Part shown: positions 1 to 6,465 of the stretch, piece by piece
Layout: each line of letters begins with the position of its first letter
Position numbering within the stretch: position 1 is the first letter of the stretch
Assembly (NCBI GenBank): GCA_036005845.1
Contig: DASYQD010000114.1
Coordinates: 1 to 16,077, forward strand
Origin: DASYQD01 sp036005845
GTDB lineage: Bacteria > Acidobacteriota > Thermoanaerobaculia > Multivoradales > JAIOJS01
Length of the DNA stretch: 16,077 nucleotides
Reading direction: 5' to 3'
The notes under the pieces: generated by a model
Database searches by the model: none
Told to the model about the DNA's origin: nothing
Seen by the model: only the letters and a program-made list of their open reading frames with translations
Program-made: the position numbers and the translations under genes

Positions 1-105
1 TTCTCGTGCATCTACACCTCGCGCGTCGCCAACTTCGCCTACTACGGGACCTCGCACTACTTCCGCGTGCTCAAGGACCCGATGGCGCACGACCTGGAGC
101 TGTGA
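1..105 (+). CDS. 3' end of an unidentified gene (partial)
   Basis: Frame 1 is open from the window edge and encodes 34 residues ending in DPMAHDLEL before a TGA at 103-105. The tail is rich in aromatic residues (YYGTSHYFRVL) and uses G/C-ending codons almost throughout, as real genes here do. I do not recognise the family from this fragment. The last 35 bases overlap the 3' end of the convergent STT3-like gene, so the two genes are read tail-to-tail with no room for a terminator between their stop codons. It could be a chance open frame, but codon use and the protein-like sequence favour a real C-terminus. Confidence 0.55.
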   Translation, partial: FSCIYTSRVANFAYYGTSHYFRVLKDPMAHDLEL

Positions 106-2089
106 CCAGCGGCGCGGGCGACTCGCGGGCGAGCTCGTAGACGCGCAGCAGCGGTTGCAGCGTGCCGTCAGGAAGTCGGCGGCTGGCGGCGGTGCGGTAG
201 ACCTCGCGGAAAGGAGGCGTGGCGCGCGCTCCGGCGAGCCGCGCGCCCATCGTGCGCAGGAAAGTCGAGCTGCCGGCCGCCGCGTCGCCTTGCCACGCTG
301 AAGGGTCGTCGCCGGCGAGCGAGGCGAGCGCCCACGGCGGCTGCGGGCGCGTCGGCGCGACGATCCAGCGGATGCGGTGGCGGCGCAGCAGGTCCGCGGC
401 AGCACGTGCGTCGGTGAGCAGCCAAAACCGCTCGCCGTCGGCGAAGCCCGTCTGCCCGTAGGGGCCGAATGGGTTGCTCAGCGTCGGCCGCCGCGCGCGC
501 CAGTGGATCCAGTGGCCGTAGGCCCACGGCGCGAGGACGGCATCCGTCGCTTCGGCGCTCGCATCGCGCCACGCGAGAGGCGGCGGCCCGGTGGCGGCGA
601 GGAAAGCGGTGACCTCGGCCATGCCGGTGGCGACGAGGTCGGCCTGGCGGCCGTAGAGGCGCAGGCCGCCGAAGCCGGGCAGAGCAACGAACGCGGCGAG
701 GCATGGCGCGAGCGCGGCGGCGCCGAGCGCGCGCGGCGCGCGACTCGGCAGCCGGGCCCACGAGATGCCGCCGAGCACGGCGAGCGCGAGGCCGGCGCTG
801 TGGCTGTACCGCGACTGCACAAGTGCGAGCGCGGTGGCGCCGCCGGCCCAGGCCAGAGCGAACCCGAGCGCGGCGTCGCGCCGCGGGCGCCAGCGAACGA
901 GCAGCAGCGGCACGAGGAGCGGCAGCGCCGAGAGCCGCACGAGCGCCGGACGCGGATCGAAGTCGCCGAAGAGGAACAGCAACGGCCGCGACTCGGCGAC
1001 AGCGGCAAGGAAGGCGTCGTGGCCGCCGACGAAGCGCACTCCCGCCAGGAGCGGCGCCAGCGTCGACGGCAGCAACGCCGCGAGCGCGAGCATCGCGACA
1101 CCGCCGGCGACGATCACCATGGGACTGAGCCGCGCGGGAATCACTTTGCGCTGGAGGATCGCGAGCCCGGCGCCGAAGACCGCCAGCGCGCACAGCGCCG
1201 CCACGTGCAGCCAGGAGAGGCCGGCGAACGCCTGCGTGTCGCGCCCGCTCCACACGCTGCGGGCGGCGAAGGGTGCGACGAGCAGCGCGGCGAGCGCGGC
1301 GCTTGGGGCGAGGACGGCGGCGGCCGGCGCCGCGGCTCGCCAACCACCGCCGATGGCGGCGCCGATCAGCGCGAGCATCACGAGCGCCAGGTGCACCTCG
1401 CTGCCCGCCCAGGTGAGCGGCAGCGCCGCCAGCGCCGCCGCCGCGAGCAGCACTCCACGAAGCCATCGGTCAGACGAGAGTGCCGCACTCGGCAAGACGC
1501 CGGCAAGCGCGAGCAGCACGAGCATCGCCAGCAGCTCCACCGCCGGATCGTGATCGAGAGCGCCGAGCAGCGTGTAGCGCACGACAGCAGGCAAGATCGC
1601 AGCAAGAAACGCCGTGACCGTTGCCGCCCTGGGACCGGCGAGCCGTCGCGCCAACGCCGCCGCGACGAGCACCTGCGCGATGCCGAGCAGCGCCGGCAGC
1701 CGCGCGCCGACGGCTTCGAGCGCCTCTTCGGGCGGCGCCGGGTAGACCTTCGAGAGCGCCGCCAGCGTCCAATCGAAGAGCGGCGGCCACGAGATGAGCC
1801 CGCCGTCGGGCGGACCGAGGAAGGCATCGCGCTGAGGCACGTGCGGCCAGTCGGCGAGGATCAGCCGCGCGCGGCGCAGGTGGTAGTAGCCGTCGGTGCC
1901 GTCGAGCGTCACGCGGCCGCGCAGCACCGGGTCGCCGCGGAACACTTCGGGCGCCGTGCCGAGGCGCAGCAGCAACGCGAGCAGGCAGGCCGTCAGCAGC
2001 CAGGCGCGTTCGCCGCGCGGCCTGCCGATGTTGGCCGTACTCGCGCCGAGCGCCGGCTCAGGCGCCGCGCTCGACGCCGGCGGCGTCAT
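71..2089 (-). CDS. STT3/PglB-like oligosaccharyltransferase-family membrane protein
   Basis: This 672-residue polytopic membrane protein resembles the STT3/PglB family, which transfers lipid-linked glycans to proteins on the outer face of the cytoplasmic membrane. Visible landmarks in family order are: a first transmembrane segment near residues 29-43; the luminal loop motif TDGYYHLRRA at 65-74; the second acidic motif LDHD at 178-181, followed by about ten hydrophobic segments; and a soluble C-terminal part beginning around APWAYGHWI (W522) and ARRPTLSNPFG. The C-terminal alignment with PglB-type proteins (WWDYG, then GRPTL and an LRK...RYVV-like segment, here LRRHRIRWIVAP) is convincing. 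The family's WWD acceptor-binding triplet reads P-W-A-Y-G here, so the usual acceptor rule may not hold. The gene starts 7 nt after the upstream hydrolase stop and is probably co-transcribed with it. Family assignment is firm, but whether it is a true protein glycosyltransferase is unknown. Confidence 0.85.
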   Translation of the reverse strand: MTPPASSAAPEPALGASTANIGRPRGERAWLLTACLLALLLRLGTAPEVFRGDPVLRGRVTLDGTDGYYHLRRARLILADWPHVPQRDAFLGPPDGGLISWPPLFDWTLAALSKVYPAPPEEALEAVGARLPALLGIAQVLVAAALARRLAGPRAATVTAFLAAILPAVVRYTLLGALDHDPAVELLAMLVLLALAGVLPSAALSSDRWLRGVLLAAAALAALPLTWAGSEVHLALVMLALIGAAIGGGWRAAAPAAAVLAPSAALAALLVAPFAARSVWSGRDTQAFAGLSWLHVAALCALAVFGAGLAILQRKVIPARLSPMVIVAGGVAMLALAALLPSTLAPLLAGVRFVGGHDAFLAAVAESRPLLFLFGDFDPRPALVRLSALPLLVPLLLVRWRPRRDAALGFALAWAGGATALALVQSRYSHSAGLALAVLGGISWARLPSRAPRALGAAALAPCLAAFVALPGFGGLRLYGRQADLVATGMAEVTAFLAATGPPPLAWRDASAEATDAVLAPWAYGHWIHWRARRPTLSNPFGPYGQTGFADGERFWLLTDARAAADLLRRHRIRWIVAPTRPQPPWALASLAGDDPSAWQGDAAAGSSTFLRTMGARLAGARATPPFREVYRTAASRRLPDGTLQPLLRVYELARESPAPLVTAPGRAPSGP

Positions 2090-2096
2090 CCCGCTC

Positions 2097-2891
2097 TCAG
2101 CGCCCGTCGAGCGCGTACTCGCGCCCTTCCACCGGCAGCACGACGCGCGCCGCGGAGAGCTCGCCCAGGCGCGCCACCATCGACTCCAGCTCTGCCGACG
2201 AGCGCGTAGGGTGGTGGTGCATCGGCATCAGCGTGCCGGCCCCGGCGGCGGAGGCCAGCGCCGCCACCCGCTCCACTGTGGAATGGCCGCGCCGCTGCGC
2301 GCCGGCCGCCGCCTCCTCGTCGGTCACCCATACCTCGTGCAGCAGCAGCTCGACGCCGCCCGCGAACTCGGCCGACGCCTCCTCTGCCTCGCAGTCGGTG
2401 AGGTAGGCGAGCCGATCGTCGATGACCACGCCCACCGAACCGCCCGCGTGCTCCTGCCGCCGCAACCGCAGCTTCGCGCCTGCCACCTCGAGAGCGGTGC
2501 CGTGGTACGGCACCACTTCCACGCTGATCGGAAACTCGGCGAAGCGCAGCGGAAAGAGCGGCGGTGCGATCAGCCGCGACAGCGCCTCCGGCGTGCCGTC
2601 GACGAGCGGCGGCGCCGGCGCGTGGATGCGCACCGGCAGCGAGCCGGCGACGGCTGTCAGGTACGACAGGCCCACCGTGTGGTCGAGGTGGTAGTGAGTG
2701 AGCACGATCTCGAGACGCTCGAGCCCGCGCAGCGCATCGGCGAGCGGCGCCTCGAGCAGCCGCCCGAGCCCGGTGCCGGCGTCGAGCACGAAGGCGCGTT
2801 CGTCGCGGCGCACGAGGTAGCACTGCGTCTGCCGCCCGTGCGTGGGGATGAAGCCGTTGGTGCCGAGCGGCGTGATCGAGAGGCGGCTCAT
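2097..2891 (-). CDS. metallo-beta-lactamase-fold hydrolase (RNase Z-like subgroup)
   Basis: This 264-residue soluble protein has the complete MBL metal-site set: HYHLDH (H66, H68, D70, H71), H148 in QEHAGG, D166 in YLTDCE, H203 in GHST, and a terminal histidine cluster HHHP near 225-228. The order and spacing resemble the RNase Z / ElaC-like part of the superfamily, in which two zinc ions activate water to cut a phosphodiester or ester bond. It is somewhat short for a true RNase Z, and I see no clear tRNA-binding exosite arm, so the substrate cannot be named. No signal peptide is present, so it should be cytoplasmic. The ATG at 2891 has no good Shine-Dalgarno. A TAGAAT -10-like hexamer lies about 28 bases upstream. 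The stop is 7 nt before the STT3-like gene, suggesting a two-gene unit. Confidence 0.9.
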   Translation of the reverse strand: MSRLSITPLGTNGFIPTHGRQTQCYLVRRDERAFVLDAGTGLGRLLEAPLADALRGLERLEIVLTHYHLDHTVGLSYLTAVAGSLPVRIHAPAPPLVDGTPEALSRLIAPPLFPLRFAEFPISVEVVPYHGTALEVAGAKLRLRRQEHAGGSVGVVIDDRLAYLTDCEAEEASAEFAGGVELLLHEVWVTDEEAAAGAQRRGHSTVERVAALASAAGAGTLMPMHHHPTRSSAELESMVARLGELSAARVVLPVEGREYALDGR

Positions 2892-2918
2892 GGGCGGCGC
2901 AGCGGGACGAGTTGCGGC

Positions 2919-2924
2919 ATTCTA
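2919..2924 (-). promoter_or_regulatory. possible -10 box for the hydrolase/STT3 unit
   Basis: On the minus strand this reads TAGAAT, five of six bases of the -10 consensus, placed to start RNA around 2912, some 20 bases before the ATG at 2891. No convincing -35 hexamer lies 16-18 bases upstream. That stretch is occupied by a GC palindrome (2933-2946), which could be an operator or could be chance in such GC-rich sequence. Confidence 0.3.
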
Positions 2925-2932
2925 GGCGCAAC

Positions 2933-2946
2933 GCGCGGCGCCGCGC
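2933..2946. repeat. 14-bp perfect GC palindrome
   Basis: GCGCGGCGCCGCGC is its own reverse complement. It lies in the 92-bp gap between the MoeZ-like stop and the hydrolase start, just upstream of the TAGAAT box. It could be an operator overlapping the promoter spacer. In GC-rich DNA such palindromes also arise by chance. Confidence 0.45.
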
Positions 2947-2983
2947 TGTGAACCGGAAAGATTGCTAATCGTGGGGCAGGCCG

Positions 2984-4219
2984 CTAATAGCGCGGCACGG
3001 CGGGGTCGACCTCGACGCTCCAGGCGTCGATGCCGCCGGCGAGCGACACCACGCGCGCGAAGCCTTGCGCCCGCAGCCATTGCGCAGCGCGCAGCGAGCG
3101 GGGGCCGTGGTGGCAGAAGGCGACGACCGGCCTCGCCGGGTCGAGCTCGCTCACGCGCGACGGCAGCTCGTTCATCGGGATGAGGCGCGCACCCTCGATG
3201 TGGGCGATCGAGTGCTCGACGGGCTGGCGGACGTCGAGGAGCTGCAGGTCGCGGCCCTCCTCGCGCCAGCGGCGGAGGTCGGCGACCTCGACCTCGATGT
3301 CGTCCCACGGTCCGTCGAAAGACGCTCCGCCCGCATTGCGGTCGTGCACGTGCATACCCTCCGGCTCGCGTTCGCGGTACCCAGGCGCCGCGCCCTCTCC
3401 GCAGAGATCCGCATATTCGACCAAGCCGCGCTGCGTCGGATTCGCCGAGCAGACCGGGCAGGTCGGGCTCTTGCGCACCGCGAGCTCGCGGAATCGCAGC
3501 CGCAGCGCGTCGAAGGTCAGGAGCCGGCCGATCGCCGGCTCGCCGATGCCGAGCAGGAGCTTGAGCACCTCGCTCGCCTGCAGCGCGCCGACGATGCCGG
3601 GCAGCACGCCGAGCACACCCGCCTCGGCGCACGACGGTACGGCGCCCGCCGGCGGCGGCTCGGGGAAGAGGCAGCGGTAGCAGGCGCCCTTCGCCGCCCA
3701 GAAGACGGCAAGCTGCCCCTCGAAGCGCTGCACGGCGCCCCACACGTCCGGCTTGCCGAGCATCACGCAGGCGTCGTTGACGAGATAACGAGTGGCGAAG
3801 TTGTCGGAGCCGTCAGCGATCACGTCGTAGCCGCGCAGCAACTCGAGCGCGTTGGCGGCGGTGAGTCGTACGGCGTGCGGCTCGACGGCGACGTGTGGAT
3901 TGATCTCGCGCAGCCGCGTCTCGGCAACCGTCACCTTGTCGCGGCCGACGTCGCTCTCGCCGAACAGCAGCTGCCGCTGCAGGTTGCTCGTCTCGACGCG
4001 GTCGAAATCGACGAGCCCGAGCCGCCCGACGCCCGCCGCCGCGAGATAGAGGGCCAGCGGCGAGCCAAGCCCGCCCGCCCCGACGAGCAGCACGCTCGCG
4101 GCCTTGAGCTTGCGCTGCCCTTCCGGTCCCACCTCGGGGATCACCAGGTGCCGCCCATACCGCCGCAGCTCGGCGGCATCGAGTGCCGGCAGCTCGGCAA
4201 CGAGATCGAGCGCGCTCAC
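2984..4219 (-). CDS. moeZ: ThiF/MoeB-type adenylyltransferase with C-terminal rhodanese domain (MoeZ-like)
   Basis: The protein has 411 residues and two domains. Residues 20-265 form an E1-like domain that adenylates the C-terminal glycine of a ubiquitin-fold sulfur carrier. It shows the nucleotide motif GAGGLGSP (47-54), DFDRVETSNLQRQ (71-83), structural zinc pairs CYRC (180/183) and CPVC (254/257), and C197 at the usual catalytic-cysteine position. Residues 300-411 form a rhodanese domain with active-site loop CHHGPRS (C369), which would carry the persulfide for thiocarboxylate formation. This fusion is typical of MoeZ/MOCS3/TtuC-like activators used for molybdopterin, thiamine, thiouridine or cysteine synthesis. 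The start is GTG at 4219, overlapping the JAMM stop as GTGA, so translation is probably coupled. No carrier protein ending in GG is encoded in the window, so the exact pathway is unresolved. Confidence 0.93.
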   Translation of the reverse strand: MSALDLVAELPALDAAELRRYGRHLVIPEVGPEGQRKLKAASVLLVGAGGLGSPLALYLAAAGVGRLGLVDFDRVETSNLQRQLLFGESDVGRDKVTVAETRLREINPHVAVEPHAVRLTAANALELLRGYDVIADGSDNFATRYLVNDACVMLGKPDVWGAVQRFEGQLAVFWAAKGACYRCLFPEPPPAGAVPSCAEAGVLGVLPGIVGALQASEVLKLLLGIGEPAIGRLLTFDALRLRFRELAVRKSPTCPVCSANPTQRGLVEYADLCGEGAAPGYREREPEGMHVHDRNAGGASFDGPWDDIEVEVADLRRWREEGRDLQLLDVRQPVEHSIAHIEGARLIPMNELPSRVSELDPARPVVAFCHHGPRSLRAAQWLRAQGFARVVSLAGGIDAWSVEVDPAVPRY

Positions 4220-4650
4220 GCCAGCGTCGCCTTCACGATCTCTACTGGCTCCTCGGCCAAAGCGTCACCGCTCGCATCGCGCCGGAAAGCGCGGGGCTCG
4301 CCGCAATCGCCTCGCGCCACCGACACGATCAGATAGCTCCACCCCGGCCACGCCTCGCGCTCGTCACGCCGGCTCGGCAGCGGCGCACCGTCCGGGTGCG
4401 AGTGGTAGACGCCGACGACGTCGCGCCCGCCCCGACGCTCCTGCGCCAACGCGCACGCCACCGCATCCGGAGGCAGCTCGAACCCGCGCCGCGGCTCGGC
4501 GTATCGATTCTCCACCGGCACCACCGCCTCCACACTCTCGCGCTCTGCCGCCGCCTCACCGAGCAGCAGCCCGCAACACTCCTCCGGGTACGCCGCGAGC
4601 GCATGCTCGCGGATCGCCGCCCACTGCCCCGCCGCCAGCACGAGAGCCAC
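4216..4650 (-). CDS. JAMM/MPN+ metalloprotease (Mec-like)
   Basis: This is a compact single-domain JAB1/MPN+ zinc isopeptidase of 144 residues. It carries the complete JAMM signature: a glutamate in YPEECCG (E23/E24), then HSH at 83-85, seven residues, S93 and D96. Bacterial members such as mycobacterial Mec cleave after the C-terminal glycine of a sulfur-carrier protein, for example releasing cysteine from a carrier adduct. Immediate overlap with the MoeZ-like gene supports that role. The frame stays open upstream to 4803, but those extra 51 residues are basic and low-quality and occupy the divergent promoter region. The GTG at 4650 places the typical N-terminus (a short strand, then IREHALAAYPEECCG) exactly where the family begins. 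No Shine-Dalgarno precedes it, and an extended -10 six bases upstream suggests a leaderless mRNA. The family call is strong; the start is moderately certain. Confidence 0.88.
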   Translation of the reverse strand: MALVLAAGQWAAIREHALAAYPEECCGLLLGEAAAERESVEAVVPVENRYAEPRRGFELPPDAVACALAQERRGGRDVVGVYHSHPDGAPLPSRRDEREAWPGWSYLIVSVARGDCGEPRAFRRDASGDALAEEPVEIVKATLA

Positions 4651-4656
4651 GCCGAA

Positions 4657-4665
4657 GGTATAGCA
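4657..4665 (-). promoter_or_regulatory. possible extended -10 promoter giving a leaderless JAMM transcript
   Basis: The minus strand reads TGCTATACC, an extended -10 (TGn followed by TATACC, four of six consensus bases). Its last base is at 4657, so normal spacing puts +1 at 4650, the first base of the proposed GTG start. The lack of any Shine-Dalgarno before that GTG fits. No good -35 is visible, which an extended -10 can tolerate. Confidence 0.35.
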
Positions 4666-4719
4666 CGCCGCTCGCACCACGGCTCGGCCCCAGCCGGCAA
4701 CCTTCGCGAGCCCACCCCG

Positions 4720-4725
4720 TATATT
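4720..4725 (+). promoter_or_regulatory. possible -10 box for the tldD-tldE unit
   Basis: TATATT matches five of six bases of the -10 consensus and is the only AT-rich stretch in the divergent gap on this strand. It would start RNA near 4732, giving a leader of roughly 95 bases before the GTG at 4827. No TTGACA-like hexamer lies at the right distance, so this is a weak call. The rest of the 176-bp gap shows nothing further apart from the tldD ribosome site. Confidence 0.3.
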
Positions 4726-4812
4726 CGTAGTCGTGCAGACCCTCCCGCCGCGGATTCCTGCCGTTGGTGCGTCATGCGCGCGCCGGCGGCTGACCCCTTT
4801 CACCCGTTGACC

Positions 4813-4820
4813 AGGAGGAG
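4813..4820 (+). promoter_or_regulatory. strong Shine-Dalgarno that fixes the GTG start of tldD
   Basis: AGGAGGAG lies six bases before the GTG at 4827. It is the strongest ribosome site in the window and shows that the GTG, which begins a perfect Tat signal, is the real start. Confidence 0.85.
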
Positions 4821-4826
4821 GCCTTC

Positions 4827-6449
4827 GTGGACCGACGCGAATTCCTGCGTTTGACCGGGCTGGGCGCGGGCACGCTGATGATCCCCGTCATCGGCGCGCC
4901 GCGCGACCTGTTCGGCGCCACCACTCCGATCCCCTCGGCGGACAAGAAGGCGCTGGCCGACGCCGCCCTCGAGTCCGCCCGCGCCCGCGGCGCTAGCTAC
5001 GCTGACGTGCGCATCGGCCGCTACCTCAACCAGTTCGTCATCACCCGCGAAGACAAGGTGCAGAACCTCGTCAACACCGAGTCCTACGGCGTCGGGGTGC
5101 GGGTGATCGCCGACGGCACCTGGGGCTTCGCCGCCACCTCCGACGTCAGCAAGGACGGCGTCAAGAAGGCGGCCGAGCGCGCGGTGGCGATCGCCAAGGC
5201 CAACGCCAGGGTGCAGACCGAGCCCGTGAAGCTGGCGCCGCAGAAGGGCTACGGCGAGGTCTCCTGGAAGACGCCGATCCAGAAGAGCTCCTTCGACGTG
5301 TCGATCCAGGAGAAGGTCGACCTCTTGATGGCGGTCAACGCGGCGGCGATGAAGGCGGGCGCCAAGTTCGTCAACTCGCAGCTCTTCCTGGTCAACGAGC
5401 AGAAGTACTTCGCCTCTACCGATGGCTCCTGGATCGACCAGGACGTGCATCGCATCTGGCCCAATTTCCAGGTCACCGCCATCGACGAGAAGAGCGGCAA
5501 GTTCCAGACCCGCGACGCGATGTCGGCGCCGATGGGCATGGGCTGGGAGTACCTCGGCAAGGTGCCGCCGGTCTCCACGCTGGGCACCGCCCTCTGGGCC
5601 AACACCTACGACATGCTCGCCGACGCCGAGGCCGCCGGCGCGCAGGTCAAGGAGAAGCTCACCGCCAAGTCGGTCGAGCCCGGCAAGTACGACCTCGTCC
5701 TCGATCCCACCCACCTCTGGCTCACCATCCACGAGTCGGTGGGCCACGCCACCGAGCTCGACCGCGTGCTCGGCTACGAGGCCAACTACGCCGGCACCAG
5801 CTTCGCGACGCTCGACAAGTGGCAGAGCAAGTCGTTCAAGTACGGCAGCCCGGTGGTCAACATCTTCGCCGACAAAACGCAGCCAGGCGCCCTCGGCACC
5901 GTCGGCTACGACGACGAAGGCGTCAAGTGCAAGCGCTGGGACCTGATCAAGAACGGCATCCTCGTCGACTACCAGAAGATCCGCGACCAGGCCCACATCG
6001 TCGGCCAGAACGAGTCGGACGGCTGCTGCTACGCCGACGGCTGGAACGACGTGCAGTTCCAGCGCATGCCCAACGTCTCGCTCGCCCCGGGTAAGGAGAA
6101 GCTGACGCCGCAGGAGCTCATCGCCAAGGTCGAGAAGGGCATCCTCATCGTCGGCGACGGCTCCTACTCGATCGACCAGCAGCGCTACAACTTCCAGTTC
6201 GGCGGCCAGCTCTTCTACGAGATCAAGGACGGCAAGTTGGGCGCCATGCTGCGCGACGTCGCCTACCAGTCGAACACCCAGGAGTTCTGGAACTCGATGG
6301 TCGCCAGCTGCGACGAGCGCGACTACCGCTTGGGCGGCTCCTTCTTCGACGGCAAGGGGCAGCCGGGCCAGATCTCGGCGGTGTCGCACGGCTGCGCGAC
6401 GAGCCGCTTCAACGGCGTCAACGTCATCAACACCGAGCGCAAGATCTGA
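4827..6449 (+). CDS. tldD: TldD-family metalloprotease with Tat signal
   Basis: This 540-residue TldD/PmbA-family protein starts at a GTG with a strong ribosome site. Residues 1-30 are a classical twin-arginine signal: DRREFLRLTG followed by a moderately hydrophobic stretch (LGAGTLMIPVIGA). The protein is therefore predicted to be exported folded, unlike cytoplasmic E. coli TldD, which works with TldE on unfolded peptides such as microcin B17 precursor. The catalytic helix is HESVGH (H302, E303, H306), matching the family HExxxH zinc motif. The C-terminal region, where TldD normally supplies a cysteine ligand in a CGKxGQ motif, reads DGKGQPGQ (D508) with SHGC (H521, C523) just after, so the third ligand may differ. 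TldE follows 16 nt downstream. Family call is certain. The natural substrate and the periplasmic location are inferred. Confidence 0.95.
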   Translation: MDRREFLRLTGLGAGTLMIPVIGAPRDLFGATTPIPSADKKALADAALESARARGASYADVRIGRYLNQFVITREDKVQNLVNTESYGVGVRVIADGTWGFAATSDVSKDGVKKAAERAVAIAKANARVQTEPVKLAPQKGYGEVSWKTPIQKSSFDVSIQEKVDLLMAVNAAAMKAGAKFVNSQLFLVNEQKYFASTDGSWIDQDVHRIWPNFQVTAIDEKSGKFQTRDAMSAPMGMGWEYLGKVPPVSTLGTALWANTYDMLADAEAAGAQVKEKLTAKSVEPGKYDLVLDPTHLWLTIHESVGHATELDRVLGYEANYAGTSFATLDKWQSKSFKYGSPVVNIFADKTQPGALGTVGYDDEGVKCKRWDLIKNGILVDYQKIRDQAHIVGQNESDGCCYADGWNDVQFQRMPNVSLAPGKEKLTPQELIAKVEKGILIVGDGSYSIDQQRYNFQFGGQLFYEIKDGKLGAMLRDVAYQSNTQEFWNSMVASCDERDYRLGGSFFDGKGQPGQISAVSHGCATSRFNGVNVINTERKI

Positions 6450-6465
6450 GGGGGCCGCGAATACC

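Noticed and set aside
377..2209. Plus-strand open frame opposite the STT3-like gene
   Set aside because: Highly charged low-complexity translation (Arg, Glu, Gln, Gly) with no motif; the minus-strand frame carries the conserved family motifs.
4651..4803. Longer N-terminus of the JAMM protein
   Set aside because: The extra 51 residues are basic, unlike the family, and cover the divergent promoter region; the domain begins right after the GTG at 4650.
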